Positions 42,190 to 52,928 of a stretch of DNA of 64,000 nt are shown here, in pieces. The stretch covers positions 124,001 through 188,000 of the forward strand of contig NAJO01000005.1 of assembly GCA_002077065.1 (NCBI GenBank), read 5' to 3'. The first letter of the stretch is position 1; the number at the start of each line of letters is the position of its first letter. Below the pieces are notes generated by a model. That model was not told where the DNA came from, did no database searches, and saw nothing but the letters and a program-made list of their open reading frames with translations. The translations under genes and the position numbers were made by a program. Origin of the DNA: Cryoendolithus antarcticus. Lineage: Eukaryota > Ascomycota > Dothideomycetes > Cladosporiales > Cladosporiaceae.

Positions 42190-42655
42190 GGTGACGCTGG
42201 CAGACGGAGCTACGCAGTGAAGTCCTGGAAGGGGAGCGACTTCGTAGGCTGCGAACGATACTGACGCTGGACACGAGAGCAAAGGAATGAGACTGAGAGA
42301 CTTGGGATACAGCGAGGCTGCAATTCAGCCTTGCATATCGAAGTAGTGCGGCACGTTGCCTCTTTCTCGCTTAGATCCAGGGCTCGAACGCCCAGGCCAG
42401 TGGAGATATCGACCAACTGAAGTGGGTGGATCTGTCTGCGATGTGTTGGCCAAATACTGCAAGGCACAAGTGCCTCAGCATTTGTCTTAGCAGCCTTGTG
42501 GGCGGCCTCATTCGGGCTTCATGTGATATGGGACCAGGTCACGCTCTCTGCCTTTGACGACACCAAGTCTTACAACAAAAGATCTCCCCTGAAGTTGACA
42601 GGTCGATAGGTCTAGTCTGCAAGACAATTAAGCAATTGAATCGATCGACAGAACT
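42190..42655. other. Intergenic between the two small genes
   Basis: About 465 bases. Nothing was recognised. Confidence 0.4.
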
Positions 42656-43085
42656 ATGGATCTTGCAACTCTCGGTAAGGGAGCATGATCGGATCATGCG
42701 ACCCGCTTCCGCTGCTGACTCCTCGAGTCCAGATCCCACCACCGGCAAAGGCTTCCTATCCTCAACAACAGGTGACGCCAAAGTATCTGCCGTCGATGGC
42801 AAGGCGAGCGCGGTCAGTCACGGCGGTACCGGCTACAGTGTAGCATTCGATGACAAAAGTTACAATATTGCGGCAGCCGGACCTGGTGAAGGGCATGCGC
42901 AGAGCGGCAAGTGGGCTGGTGGAGACTCGGACGACGGGCACTATGTCTCAGATGGCGGTATGAGTCTGGGCGGTGGGCGTTCTTCTGGCTTGGACCCTGC
43001 TAGTCTGGGCTTGGGCGCGGCTGGCGGTGCAGCGACGACGGCGGCTGTTGGCGGAGCAGCGTGCTGTTGCTGTGTCTTATCTTGA
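42656..43085 (+). CDS. Small Gly/Ala-rich protein ending in a CVLS CaaX box
   Basis: The preferred model has two exons, 42656-42674 and 42733-43085, giving 123 residues (MDLATLDPTTGKGF). The 58-nt intron has donor GTAAGG, a perfect CTGAC branch site and acceptor TCCAG. An unspliced alternative would start at ATG 42636 or 42697 in the same downstream frame. The body is rich in Gly, Ala, Ser and Asp (SVAFDDKSYNIAAAGPGEG). The last residues are AACCCCVLS: a CaaX prenylation box (CVLS, the same tetrapeptide as in H-Ras) with three preceding Cys that could be palmitoylated. Membrane attachment is inferred from this tail. No domain is recognised. Confidence 0.62.
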
Positions 43086-43192
43086 GACAATCACCGTATC
43101 TAATGACACCAGATACACGTTCAGCACCCTTAGAGGGACCCGATATAGGGAGTCGCCGTACTTTCATGATGTGCGATCGCACTTGCTGCTGC

Positions 43193-44320
43193 TCACGTGC
43201 TGCTGCCAGCACCCACAATCCTCAGTCCGCCGGTCTCGCCAGCGTAAGCCAGCCAGTAGCGCAGTGGATGCCACGCAATCCAAGACGCCGGCGCAACCGT
43301 GTCGATGGTGTACACTCGCTCTCCAGTGTCAACGTGCGAGATCTCAATGCCGTTGCTGCTCTCCTTTGTGTCGCCACCGCTACCACATGCGATAAAGGCA
43401 CCATCGTAAGAGAAGCTCAGGTCACGCACTGGTCCGGTATGGGCCATGAGCGTGTGCGCACAGTGCCAGTGTGTTGTGTCCCATAGCGTGACCATGCCGT
43501 CGCCACTGCCCGCGGCTATGAAGCTGCCTGCAGGAGAATGACGCACAGAGTATGCAGCACTGTTGTGAGCAGTGAGAGTATGGAGGTAGTCCAAACTCGG
43601 CCAGTCGTACATCTCTACTGGCCCGTGACCAGTAGTGACAAGGAGCTCACGGCCGGAGTTCGAAAAAGCCATTTCGTTCAATTGCGTCTTGCCATGTCTG
43701 CCTTGCAGAGGATCAATCTGGCGAGCTTCGAGATCCCATCCCGTACCGAGCGGGCCTTCAGAGCCTCCAAACTTGCGTACATCGACGGACATGACAACAT
43801 CGTCCTTCCGACCAACCAGAAGCTCCGTACCAGATGGGTGCCAAGTCAGAAACAGACCCGTATCGCCAACCTTAGCCTCGGACAGTTTCGTGCCTTTGCC
43901 AGCGCCCGCAACACCGCCAGGCATCCTTGCGTCCCATAGTCTGCAGATGCCGTCCACTGCTGTGCTGGCAAGGACAGCCTCATGCGTTGGGCAGTAGGCG
44001 ACTTTCTCGACAATGCCCGGCGCACCGCTTTTCAGCTCCAGCGATTGGGCGACTTTTGTCCTGTCCGGGTCCCATATGCGAATGTAGTTGGAAACCGTTG
44101 TGGCTATGGCATTTCCTGTGGGAGACCAGGCCAAGCCTCGGATATTCGTGACCAGTCTGTTGTCACGCCCAGCATCATAGTAGGCACTTGTCTTCAGCGC
44201 TTTGAAAACGCTTGGGAACTGGTCTTTCCGCACTGGCCGTGATACCTTAGGAGGTGCCATAGCTGGGGCCGAATATCCAAGAGGAGGGCGTTCATGTTTC
44301 AGTACAGATTGATCGTCCAT
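43193..44320 (-). CDS. THO complex subunit 3 (THOC3/Tex1-like WD40 protein)
   Basis: The single-exon gene codes 375 residues with six or seven WD repeats. Repeat sequences include IRGLAWSPTGNAIATT...YIRIWD, KVAYCPTHEAVLASTAVDGICRLWD, LTWHPSGTELLVGRKDD, LNEMAFSNSGRELLVTTGHG, YSVRHSPAGSFIAAGSGDGMVTLWD and RDLSFSYDGAFIACGSGGD. The end, WIAWHPLRYWLAYAGE, is characteristic of THOC3/Tex1. THO couples transcription with mRNA export. The start could be ATG 44320 or MAPPKVSRP 20 codons later. It converges with the CVLS-box gene, with 107 bases between stops. Confidence 0.87.
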   Translation of the reverse strand: MDDQSVLKHERPPLGYSAPAMAPPKVSRPVRKDQFPSVFKALKTSAYYDAGRDNRLVTNIRGLAWSPTGNAIATTVSNYIRIWDPDRTKVAQSLELKSGAPGIVEKVAYCPTHEAVLASTAVDGICRLWDARMPGGVAGAGKGTKLSEAKVGDTGLFLTWHPSGTELLVGRKDDVVMSVDVRKFGGSEGPLGTGWDLEARQIDPLQGRHGKTQLNEMAFSNSGRELLVTTGHGPVEMYDWPSLDYLHTLTAHNSAAYSVRHSPAGSFIAAGSGDGMVTLWDTTHWHCAHTLMAHTGPVRDLSFSYDGAFIACGSGGDTKESSNGIEISHVDTGERVYTIDTVAPASWIAWHPLRYWLAYAGETGGLRIVGAGSST

Positions 44321-45178
44321 GTTGCGCTAGCGTAAGGGACGGGCCGATGGCCGACTAGGGCGAATCTGCACCACCACACGCCATGTCCAGCACTCTCCTT
44401 TGACTACCTGCTGGCCGACTTCGTCACTCTGCCTAGACCGCAGCCAACCCGAGACAGACGATTGCACTAGATCACCCAAACGTCAAACACGGACCTCCCA
44501 ACGCGCGACTATGCAGCAATGCGCGAATCATGCAGACAAAGAAGGCAACTTGCTCCGCCTTATGCATTGTGGCCTCAGCCTGATGCATCATTGACACTCC
44601 GCCTGCCGAGCCATAGACAGAGCCCCAACGGTCGGGCTTGATGGAGCAGCTCACTTCTTGCTTGTCGGTATAGTATCGCTTATGGGTTACTCACAAAGTA
44701 GTTGGGCTTCCATCATTGCTGACGTTCAGTAGTAATGTCGAAGTGACCCCACGACATTTCAGTGGCATGACGTTCTCAGCACATGCACATCAATAGGGAC
44801 GGGACCCCACGCAACGTACATGTGGCTGTGACCTCGGATTATGGTCGCTGTGGCTTGACCGCAGCGATAAGTCTCGCAGATGAGGCTATGCTTATGTGTT
44901 TGAGACTGTCCATGTAAGTCGGCTGCAACGGCATCGCTGAGCGCCACCAACAGTGAGGCTGCCAAGGTAAGTGCAGCCCTGGCTTAGAGGGTAAAGCTAG
45001 GTCTGTCCTTGTCACACTGTCTTCTGTTGCTTATGAGGCGGCCTCGCTAAGCCTGCTAGTGGGGCCTACCATCGCGAGTCGGACCTTGCACCTCTTTACT
45101 GTACTGCCCTTTCGACATCGAGTATACACGCATACTTTCTCATTCAGTTGTGCGAGACTGGCTCCCGGCCACCAGCCC
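44321..45178. other. Divergent promoter region of THOC3-like and RBR ligase genes
   Basis: About 860 bases with only short frames. Nothing was recognised. Confidence 0.45.
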
Positions 45179-48100
45179 ATGTCCGCGCAAATGAGCTCGA
45201 CCGGGATCGAGAGTGCGGCTGATTTGCACACACCACACCACACTGGCAAACGACTCCTGGAGCGGCTATCGTCAATATCTCTCAAGCGAAGCGGTTTGTC
45301 AAAGAATCACAAGCATCCAAGATTCAAGCGTAGAAGGTCATTGTCAACTCTGGATGCCCTCGTAGAGCCCGACGAGTTCTTACTGAGCCTTGGCGAGGTA
45401 TCGCATATCGACTGTCGTCGACATAACGATGGTAATGTCTCCCATGACGCAGCGGCCACGCCATCGTGGCAGTCCGAGCTAGTATGGCGGGGAGCGACTC
45501 CAACTTCAACGACCTATGGTAGGACGTACCGGATTGTCAACCCCGACAGCGCCACGTTAGATCGAGATGCCGATCAGACTGTTCAGAACCAGGGAGAAAT
45601 TGGGCGCCGGCCTCTCCGTGTGCAGGACCCGAGAAAACGCTACACGTGGGACGCCGAAGTCAACGAGCCTCTGATCCCACTCGCGTTGTATGGCGACGAT
45701 TGGGACACACCTCGTAGACGGCAACGCCCACCATATCCTTGCAGTGTGCATTCGTTGGATCTCATCGAAAGGCCTTCGGGTATACCAAGCGACCCGCCAC
45801 AACGTCCCCCGCCACTGCCACCTACGTCCGGGAATCTCAACGTGCAGAGTCCACCTCTTCGAGACGCGCCTTCGCCGCCTGATCTTCCTGTAGCATACAT
45901 ACCTTATCGGCCCGCAGCAGTGAGCTCATCAGCATTCCATGATCCTGTACTACAGAGGCGAAGTACTGTGCGCGTACCGGTGGGCAGTCGTGTGAGAGTT
46001 CCAACAAGCGAATGGCAAAGTCCAGACTCATTCATGTCACCCAGACTTGGTCCACCTCCAGTGCGACAGAAACCTCTGGCTCTTCGGACAGACCCACCAC
46101 TTCGGACGAGATGCGCGCGGCCTTCCGTGCGCGACGGCGAGAATCTTGCTCAGCCTGTGACGTTGTCCACTCCTACAAAAACCCGCACTGGCGTCAAGAC
46201 GCCAAATGTACCTCCACGTCCCAGAGGCCGGCCACCTTCAATCCCGCAGAAGCCTGCCGAACTGCAACACGCCATAGCTGCGTCAAGTCATTCGACGCTG
46301 CACCAGAGACTCGTTCAAAGCCAGTCCGCGAACGAAGAACATGGTATACCAGGTCCATCTTCAAGGTCGATGCGAGCCCCTATTCCAAGTTCAGGACCAA
46401 GGCTGAGATCAACACGAGCACCGCCTGTGAAACCGCCTAAACGCTTCCGTGCTCAGCAAGCTGCGGCACTTGATTACCAAACACGTTCGGCTAGCCAGAC
46501 AAGCATTGTCACGGTCATTCATAGGGGCTCAGACTCGCGCGAGCATTTGCAGCCGACGAGGCAGACTTCTCACGCTGGAGTAGAAGTGTTTGTACCTCGA
46601 CTCAGTGTAGATATGGAGCGAGACTCGTATGAGACACGATTTCGCGACTTCTCGAAGAAAGATGTCCTTGGTACTTCTCCGATATCACAGGAGGTGGAAG
46701 TGTCCCACGGAAAGAGTAAGCACCATGGCCGTCATGAATACAGAGTCCACGACGTCGTCTACGACAGTAGAACCTGGCACGGGCATCATGGCACTCGCAT
46801 GCCAGGCAGGCCGCGCCGGAAAAGCACCGCAGACGATGTCACGCTGCAGTCGCTCGAGCGAGCGGTACAAGACGCTTATCCTGAGTCTTCGCACAATAGC
46901 ACCATGACAAACGATGTTGCAGACGTCCTTGCCGAAGCTGGCTGTCCGGCAATTGTGCAAGCTATCGCTGCAACGTATCCGCTGTTCACGTCTGCACTTG
47001 TCAACGCAAGAGACCACACCACAAGATCGCCGACTGAGGTCTCAGTAACGCCACACGCGACGCCGATTCAGCAAAGTCAGCCGAACGAGAGGAGCGATTC
47101 CAAGGCAAGCCATCGGCGTCGCGATAGTGGTTACATCTCAATGCAGAGCAGTCCCACTGCGAACGCTGGCAAAATGCCTTCGATCCAGCTTGAGCTTCCA
47201 GAGGACGATGTACCCGAGGCAGTTTTATCTACACCTTTCGATGTATCCAACAAGGTCATGCTGCACGTCGGGTCCATCAATAAGGGCAAGCAGGAAGAGG
47301 GCATTCCTCCGCTGTCGATCCCAAAACAGGCCAGTCCCAGCATGCCTGAAGAGATCTGGTTCGACGCCTCAGCCGGTCTTGCAGCCCAGGTACAGCCGCC
47401 CAAGCCTCCAGGGACTGTTTCGTGCATGGCTTGCGCCGAGGACTTGCCGAAGCATGACTTCTCTGATCGTCCGATAACCACTCGATGCACGCACGAGAAC
47501 CTAACATGCCGCAACTGTGCCGAACAGTGGTTAGAGACCCAGCTTGATACTACGTCTTGGGACAGACTCGGCTGCATGCAATGTACCGAGCTCCTCACCT
47601 ACGATGATGTACTTCGTCATGGCAACGCTGCTTTGTTGGAGAGATACGACAGACTGGCAACTCGAGCTCTGCTAAGTGCCGACAAGGACTTTCGATGGTG
47701 CAGAGGACCTGGCTGCGATTCTGGTCAGGTGCACGAGGGAGGCGAAGCTACTCCAATCTTCCACTGCCGAGCATGCAACTTTAAGTTCTGTGTCATACAT
47801 GAAGAGGTGCACGAAGGGATGAGCTGTCGGCAATTCGAAGCGAGACTGAATGGTGAGGATGAAGCTGGGGAAGAATTCACAGCCGCGACTGCGGATCTGA
47901 TGGGTGATGTCCCAGGCTCGTGGCCGCAGAGCGGTATCGATCCGTCAGCAGTTGCACCCATATTTGCAGCTCGCGAACAAGAGACTGTAGACCCGATCAT
48001 CCCGGCGACTAGTTCGAGAGCCCAGCGGGACGAGGCAACCGCGAGAGCCTTACAAGATAGCTGGGAGCGCGAGGAAGAAGAGCGAAGACAAGGTCTTGTA

Positions 48101-48877
48101 GCAGCACATCGCAGACTTCTCAACGAGCGACAGGCTATTGCGCAAGCTCAGATCCAAGCTGACGAAGCCATGGCTCTTGGCCTGCAGGCGGAACTAAATG
48201 GCGGGCAGAGACCACAACCCGTACCAGATGCAGAGCCGAGCGTTGATCAGATTCGCCCGAGTGGCTTCCTCGCAAAGCTTAGAGCCCATCGACGAGACAA
48301 CCCACCGCCTACGCTGGTCTCGGAATCTACGGCCAATGGGCCGGGTCAGAGTATCGTCTCTGTGGGATCTAAGCTGCAATACAAAGCCGACTCATCTGCA
48401 AGAGCAAGACACCTTGCACGAATTACGGACAAGCACAGTGTCGCTCAGTCCGTTGCCCCAAGCATGAGCACCGCGACCTTGTCTCCATCGCAAGTTGAGA
48501 CAGATGCCACCTTCGCAAGACAGCTCGAGCAAGCCGATATCAAGCGCGAAGCCGCCGCCGCAGAAGCTAGACGCATCGCAAACGAGCGCAGACTCCAAGC
48601 TGCAGCTGCGAAGCAGGCGGAAGCAGAGCGCAAGAAGTTCGACGACGCTCGAAGGCGGCGAGCGGAGGAGGCAAAAGGGGTTGACTGGGTGCAGAGGAAC
48701 AGCAAGCAATGTCCGAACACAAAGTGTGGATTCAGCATTCAGAAGAAATCCGGATGTGATCATATGACTTGTTCGAGATGCAAGCATGAGTTCTGCTGGG
48801 AGTGCTTGGCCGATTATAGGGACATAACACGGACAGACAACACGGCGCATCAGAGGAATTGTAGGTTCCATCGGTGA
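45179..48877 (+). CDS. RBR-type E3 ubiquitin ligase with a long IBR-RING2 spacer
   Basis: A 1232-residue single-exon frame starts at ATG 45179 (MSAQMSSTGIESAADLH); an upstream ATG at 45059 is also in frame. The first ~740 residues are disordered, Pro/Ser/Arg-rich. RING1 begins about residue 748 (CMACAEDLPKHDF...CTHENLTCRNCAEQW...CMQC). The IBR lies around 835-880 (FRWCRGPGCDSGQ...FHCRACNFKFC). A spacer of roughly 290 residues with Ala/Arg/Glu-rich coiled-coil stretches precedes RING2 at about 1177: CPNTKCGFSIQKKSGCDHMT. In the RBR mechanism ubiquitin passes from E2 to a RING2 Cys (here the Cys of GCDHMTC). The end, DNTAHQRNCRFHR, supplies the last zinc ligands. The substrate is unknown. Confidence 0.88.
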   Translation: MSAQMSSTGIESAADLHTPHHTGKRLLERLSSISLKRSGLSKNHKHPRFKRRRSLSTLDALVEPDEFLLSLGEVSHIDCRRHNDGNVSHDAAATPSWQSELVWRGATPTSTTYGRTYRIVNPDSATLDRDADQTVQNQGEIGRRPLRVQDPRKRYTWDAEVNEPLIPLALYGDDWDTPRRRQRPPYPCSVHSLDLIERPSGIPSDPPQRPPPLPPTSGNLNVQSPPLRDAPSPPDLPVAYIPYRPAAVSSSAFHDPVLQRRSTVRVPVGSRVRVPTSEWQSPDSFMSPRLGPPPVRQKPLALRTDPPLRTRCARPSVRDGENLAQPVTLSTPTKTRTGVKTPNVPPRPRGRPPSIPQKPAELQHAIAASSHSTLHQRLVQSQSANEEHGIPGPSSRSMRAPIPSSGPRLRSTRAPPVKPPKRFRAQQAAALDYQTRSASQTSIVTVIHRGSDSREHLQPTRQTSHAGVEVFVPRLSVDMERDSYETRFRDFSKKDVLGTSPISQEVEVSHGKSKHHGRHEYRVHDVVYDSRTWHGHHGTRMPGRPRRKSTADDVTLQSLERAVQDAYPESSHNSTMTNDVADVLAEAGCPAIVQAIAATYPLFTSALVNARDHTTRSPTEVSVTPHATPIQQSQPNERSDSKASHRRRDSGYISMQSSPTANAGKMPSIQLELPEDDVPEAVLSTPFDVSNKVMLHVGSINKGKQEEGIPPLSIPKQASPSMPEEIWFDASAGLAAQVQPPKPPGTVSCMACAEDLPKHDFSDRPITTRCTHENLTCRNCAEQWLETQLDTTSWDRLGCMQCTELLTYDDVLRHGNAALLERYDRLATRALLSADKDFRWCRGPGCDSGQVHEGGEATPIFHCRACNFKFCVIHEEVHEGMSCRQFEARLNGEDEAGEEFTAATADLMGDVPGSWPQSGIDPSAVAPIFAAREQETVDPIIPATSSRAQRDEATARALQDSWEREEEERRQGLVAAHRRLLNERQAIAQAQIQADEAMALGLQAELNGGQRPQPVPDAEPSVDQIRPSGFLAKLRAHRRDNPPPTLVSESTANGPGQSIVSVGSKLQYKADSSARARHLARITDKHSVAQSVAPSMSTATLSPSQVETDATFARQLEQADIKREAAAAEARRIANERRLQAAAAKQAEAERKKFDDARRRRAEEAKGVDWVQRNSKQCPNTKCGFSIQKKSGCDHMTCSRCKHEFCWECLADYRDITRTDNTAHQRNCRFHR

Positions 48878-49201
48878 TTGGAAGTGTTCGAGGCTAGATA
48901 TGATAAACTGGACACATGACCCGTTGGCGATCGCTTGGCAGAGAACGAGGTATCACTCGTTGAGCTGAATCTTAAGGTACATCGCCTGGAAGTGTCAGGG
49001 CACTGTGTTTACAAAGTTGCGAGCAAGGCGCTCTCATGCGTATATTACAGCTATATGCAATCTCGCAGCGCTGAATTCAGTAGTGTCGCCAGTCATGTGT
49101 CTCATTACATTATTTCCCATCCTCCTGAGAGCCTCACCAAGCCGACCCAGATCATTACCAGTCATCAATCCATCCCAGGCAAGCGTCAATCCCTCCCTGT
49201 T
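48878..49201. other. Intergenic, convergent ends of the RBR and homeodomain genes
   Basis: About 320 bases. Nothing was recognised. Confidence 0.45.
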
Positions 49202-51739
49202 TCAAGTCGACGCCTCAGCCGGACTCACGCTCCCTGCCGCCGCGCTCGCAGCCTTTTTCTTCTGGAAGTCCCCAGGACCTTGATTCGTGAACGTCCAATT
49301 CCTTGGTGCGCCGCCCTCGACTCCACTCCCCGCCCGTCTCGGTGTCGCAGCCCGCTTGATGTCCTCTGGTGGCTGATACTCGTGCACGAAGAGTTCCTGC
49401 TGCTTTTGCGGCTGTGGTTGCGGGCTAGGCGAGTGAGAGATGGGGAAGGGATATTGTTGCATGCCTGAGGGCGGAGTCTGACTGTGCAAGTGCGCCGGTG
49501 CGGTGGGATAGGGTTGCGGGTATGCGATGAAGGCGTTGGGTTGATGTGGCGCCGGGAGGGCGAGGATGATCTGTCCAGTGGTGGGGTCTAGGACTGGGAT
49601 GCCGTAAGAGAAAGGGGCGTCGGACGGAGTGAGGGTGAAATGTGGGTGATTGTGTTGCGGTTGCGGTGCTGGCTGTGGCGGTTGTTGAGGCTCCAGAGTG
49701 ACGGAGAAGGTGTGTTGCATTGCTTGTTGAGGTGGGGGAGGTTTGATCTGGGGTTGAGGGGCGGCAGTAGCGAAGGTTGTAGGGAAGGTCGATTGGGAGG
49801 CCGGAGCGGACTGAGGTGGGGTGTTCTCCGTGATGACATTGCTTCCGACCCGCCGACGTGCGAATTGGGGCTGTGGTGGGTGAAGAGGCGTGTGGGGCGG
49901 AGACGTGACGGGCTTGGACTCGCCTTGCTCGATGTTACCGGCATCCGGTGCGCTCCCTGCGACATTCTGTCCTTGCGGGAAGTGACGCAGCAGCTCCGGT
50001 CGGGGCAGCTCCCGAGGCGACATTGGCGTGGGCGGCGCGAGCGTCGGGCCCGTGGGCAGCTGCATGTGTCGCATTGCTTTCGGCGAGTTCATAGCGTCCT
50101 TGAAGGTGAAGTTGAGTGGTGATCGCTGCGCCGAGCCGGGTATCTGCTTCTGTATGCGGCTGCTCGTGACTGTATTATGCATTACATTAGAAGACTTTAT
50201 ACGACGGACAGTAGGTCCAGGAGAGGCCACTTGTGGTGGCTGGGCCAACGGAGCCGGCGAGCCCGGCTGAGAGCCACTGTAAGACTGGCTGCGAAGCGAC
50301 GCGAGACCAAGAGGCGCCGGTCTAGCACGTTGTCGCCGTGAAGCAAGACTTGAAGCTGGTGTTGGAGACTTGAACGTCGCATGCTGCTGTGGTACTGGTG
50401 TGTCAATGCCGACATGGCTCATCGATTGGGTGATCATGTAAGTCTGTGCCTGGTTCTGTGCATTGGCGTACATCTCATCGTTCGGCCAGGCGAGCGGTTG
50501 CTCCGCCTGGTACAGGTGTTGTGAACTCTGTCGTGCGTGTGCAGCTTGTTGGAACTGCTGCGAGAGCTGAGTGATGTCCACTGGAACCGATTGGCCGGGC
50601 TGCCAGCGAGAGCTCGAGGCAGGAACTTGAGAGACAGGCACCTGAGACCGAGGAACGGCCATTGGCTGTGCAAAGTGCTCTTCATGATTCGGGAGCGACA
50701 TAGACGAGCTGCGGCTGCCTGTCCAATCCGATCCGCTTGAAGGAAAGCTAGCATGCTCCTGCATCATATGCGACGAGGGGAAGCTCATGGCTGAGCCTTC
50801 CGAGATAGTCGAAGGGACCGACGAGTCGTGACTAGTCATAGGCATCGCACCATGTACAGGGAAGGTGAAGACATCCTGGACTTTGGGCTCATTATGGCTC
50901 TGTTCCGAGAAGAAGCCATTGAAAGAGTCAAACTCGACACCCAGACCACCAAACTCACCCAGTCCTTCAGGCATTGCAATCTCATGCGGTATACTCTGCG
51001 GTTGCGGCTGCGACATTGCATCAAATTGCTCCTGTGTCATTGTCCGCCTGTTCATCTCCTGTGGGCTATCGAACATGTCTCCTTGTCCAGGTGGGCACAA
51101 AGATTGCTGTTGTGGGTACGCATGCACCGGCATGGACACTTCAGGGTGGTATCGACCGTAGGGCTCCTGGTAGTAGCCCTGCTGTGGTAGTCCATGAACA
51201 TTGACCTCATCCTCGGCGACTCGGTGCATCATGTCGTAGTAATCAGCAGGAGCAAAAGCAGGTGAAGAGTCCGAGTCTGAGCCGCTCATACTGAAGCGAT
51301 GACCTCCAGGCTGTACATTGAGCACATGAATGCTACCGCTCTGCTTCTTCGCGTCCTGCTTCGACTTTGCTCTCCGGTTCTGGAACCAATTCTGCGGTAT
51401 TGTCAGTATCATTCACGGTGCTACGGGCGGCAATGTCCATACATTAACTTTATCCAGAGACACATTGAGCGAGTCCGCGAATCCCTTCTTAACACTCGTG
51501 TTCGGCTTCGGCTGTGACTGGAAATGGGTCTCCAGTATGTCATGCTGTTCCTTTGTGAGACGCGGCTTGATGTCGCAAGGTAAATGTCCGGCGCCTTGCG
51601 TATTGTACATGTTGCTGTGCAAGTCTGGCATGCTCGAAGCCATGCCCTGATCGTAGTTCATGCTGTAGTGCTGCTCATAGCCGTAGTTCCCATAGTCCTG
51701 CAGGTACCCTTGGTTCGAGTACCCATCACTATACTCCAT
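49202..51739 (-). CDS. Homeodomain transcription factor
   Basis: There are two exons: 51739-51443 and 51391-49202, giving 828 residues. The homeodomain (about residues 57-115) reads KPRLTKEQHDILETHFQSQP, then SVKKGFADSLNVSLDKVN and, after a 51-nt intron, NWFQNRRAKSKQDAKKQ. The recognition helix keeps W, F, N and R (WFQNRR). The intron cuts directly ahead of it. The long C-terminus is Gln/Pro-rich and low complexity, typical of a fungal activator. Related fungal factors control conidiation and fruiting-body development. The upstream 2.4 kb gap fits a developmentally regulated gene. The specific orthologue is not identified. Confidence 0.87.
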
Positions 51740-52928
51740 CGGATTCCTCGAGTCGCGACTCCTTTGCCGGGTATGTACCAATGCTATCCAGTCCTTGCAC
51801 TTAAAAGCGAGTGTGTTGTGTGGGCGATGCGCGGTTTTCCAGTGTGTTGCTCTGAGCAGCGGCTCCAGCGGATGTTGCACGGGAATCACCCACAAGACCA
51901 GCGATGACCAGGCTCGGGACGCAATGTAAGCGAGTGACGTTGTATGTGAGATTAAATCATGTATCAGTAAACGAGTGAAGGGTCAAGCGATTGTCAGCAC
52001 CAAAGGTGCAAATGATACGGTGGTGAGATAGACGAACGAGCAATGGGGAGATCGACGACGAGGAGGGAGGACGATGAGACAAGGGCAATCGACGCTAGAC
52101 ATGCGCGAGTGGAGAGGACGAGGAAGAAAGGGAGCGGGACGGCGGCAAGGGTACGGAGGTACGGTAACAACAGTATCATGCAGGCGAGCGGTTGATTAGG
52201 CTCTCGTCACAGCAGTCCAGCATTGCGGGAGCGGTGGGCCTTGGAAGCGAGAAAGATACTTCATGACCACGTACCGCAGGGCCAGCGCGTGCGGACGGCA
52301 CTTTTCCACTCGGTCATTCGGTATGCGGGCGCGTTGTCAGCACACATGGTCATGCGATAGCGAGTGTTTGCCGCTCCGTTGATAGGGCCGCGGGTTGTAC
52401 TGCGACGACTCGTGTGAGGGCGGGTGCTGAAGAAGGTATTAATAGATAGATTTGCAGAAGCTCTCCCCCCGCCAGCGTCAGCCACAGCTGCACTACACGA
52501 CACTCCGTGTTCCAACGAGATGATGACCCCGAAGGCTCGCCGTCGACAGCGTTTCCGTAGATTTTGACGAACTCGTATCGTCTGCTCGTCGCCATCAGCT
52601 GGACAACATCGCCACGCGATAACGGGCCATGTGACTGGTCCCTTGCCAGTGGCGTGGTACCGCACGTTGCAGTCTTCCCCGAGCTGGGTCCCATGCTTCC
52701 CCATAGCACGGTCGTGCTATGAAGTCTATCGCGACAACACTTCGGCGAAACTTATCGTCGCGCTAAACCAGTCTCGCCAAGTCCTCGCGGGCAAGCTGTC
52801 AGCGTCTCGAAGCCGTGGCTTGCGACATAATTCCACGGTGTCAGGACTGTCAAACGGGCGGCGGCACCCCTTTCCTCATCACCGCATCATGTACGACTGC
52901 CGAGTGCTCATAGGCTTGCGCTGGTGTC
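51740..52928. other. Intergenic upstream of the homeodomain gene
   Basis: About 1.2 kb. Purine-rich stretches near 52030-52150 are noted. No gene was recognised. Confidence 0.4.

Noticed and set aside
45059..45178. 40-residue N-terminal extension of the RBR ligase
   Set aside because: It has a hydrophobic/His-rich composition with no conservation; the start at 45179 is simpler, although the longer form is not excluded.
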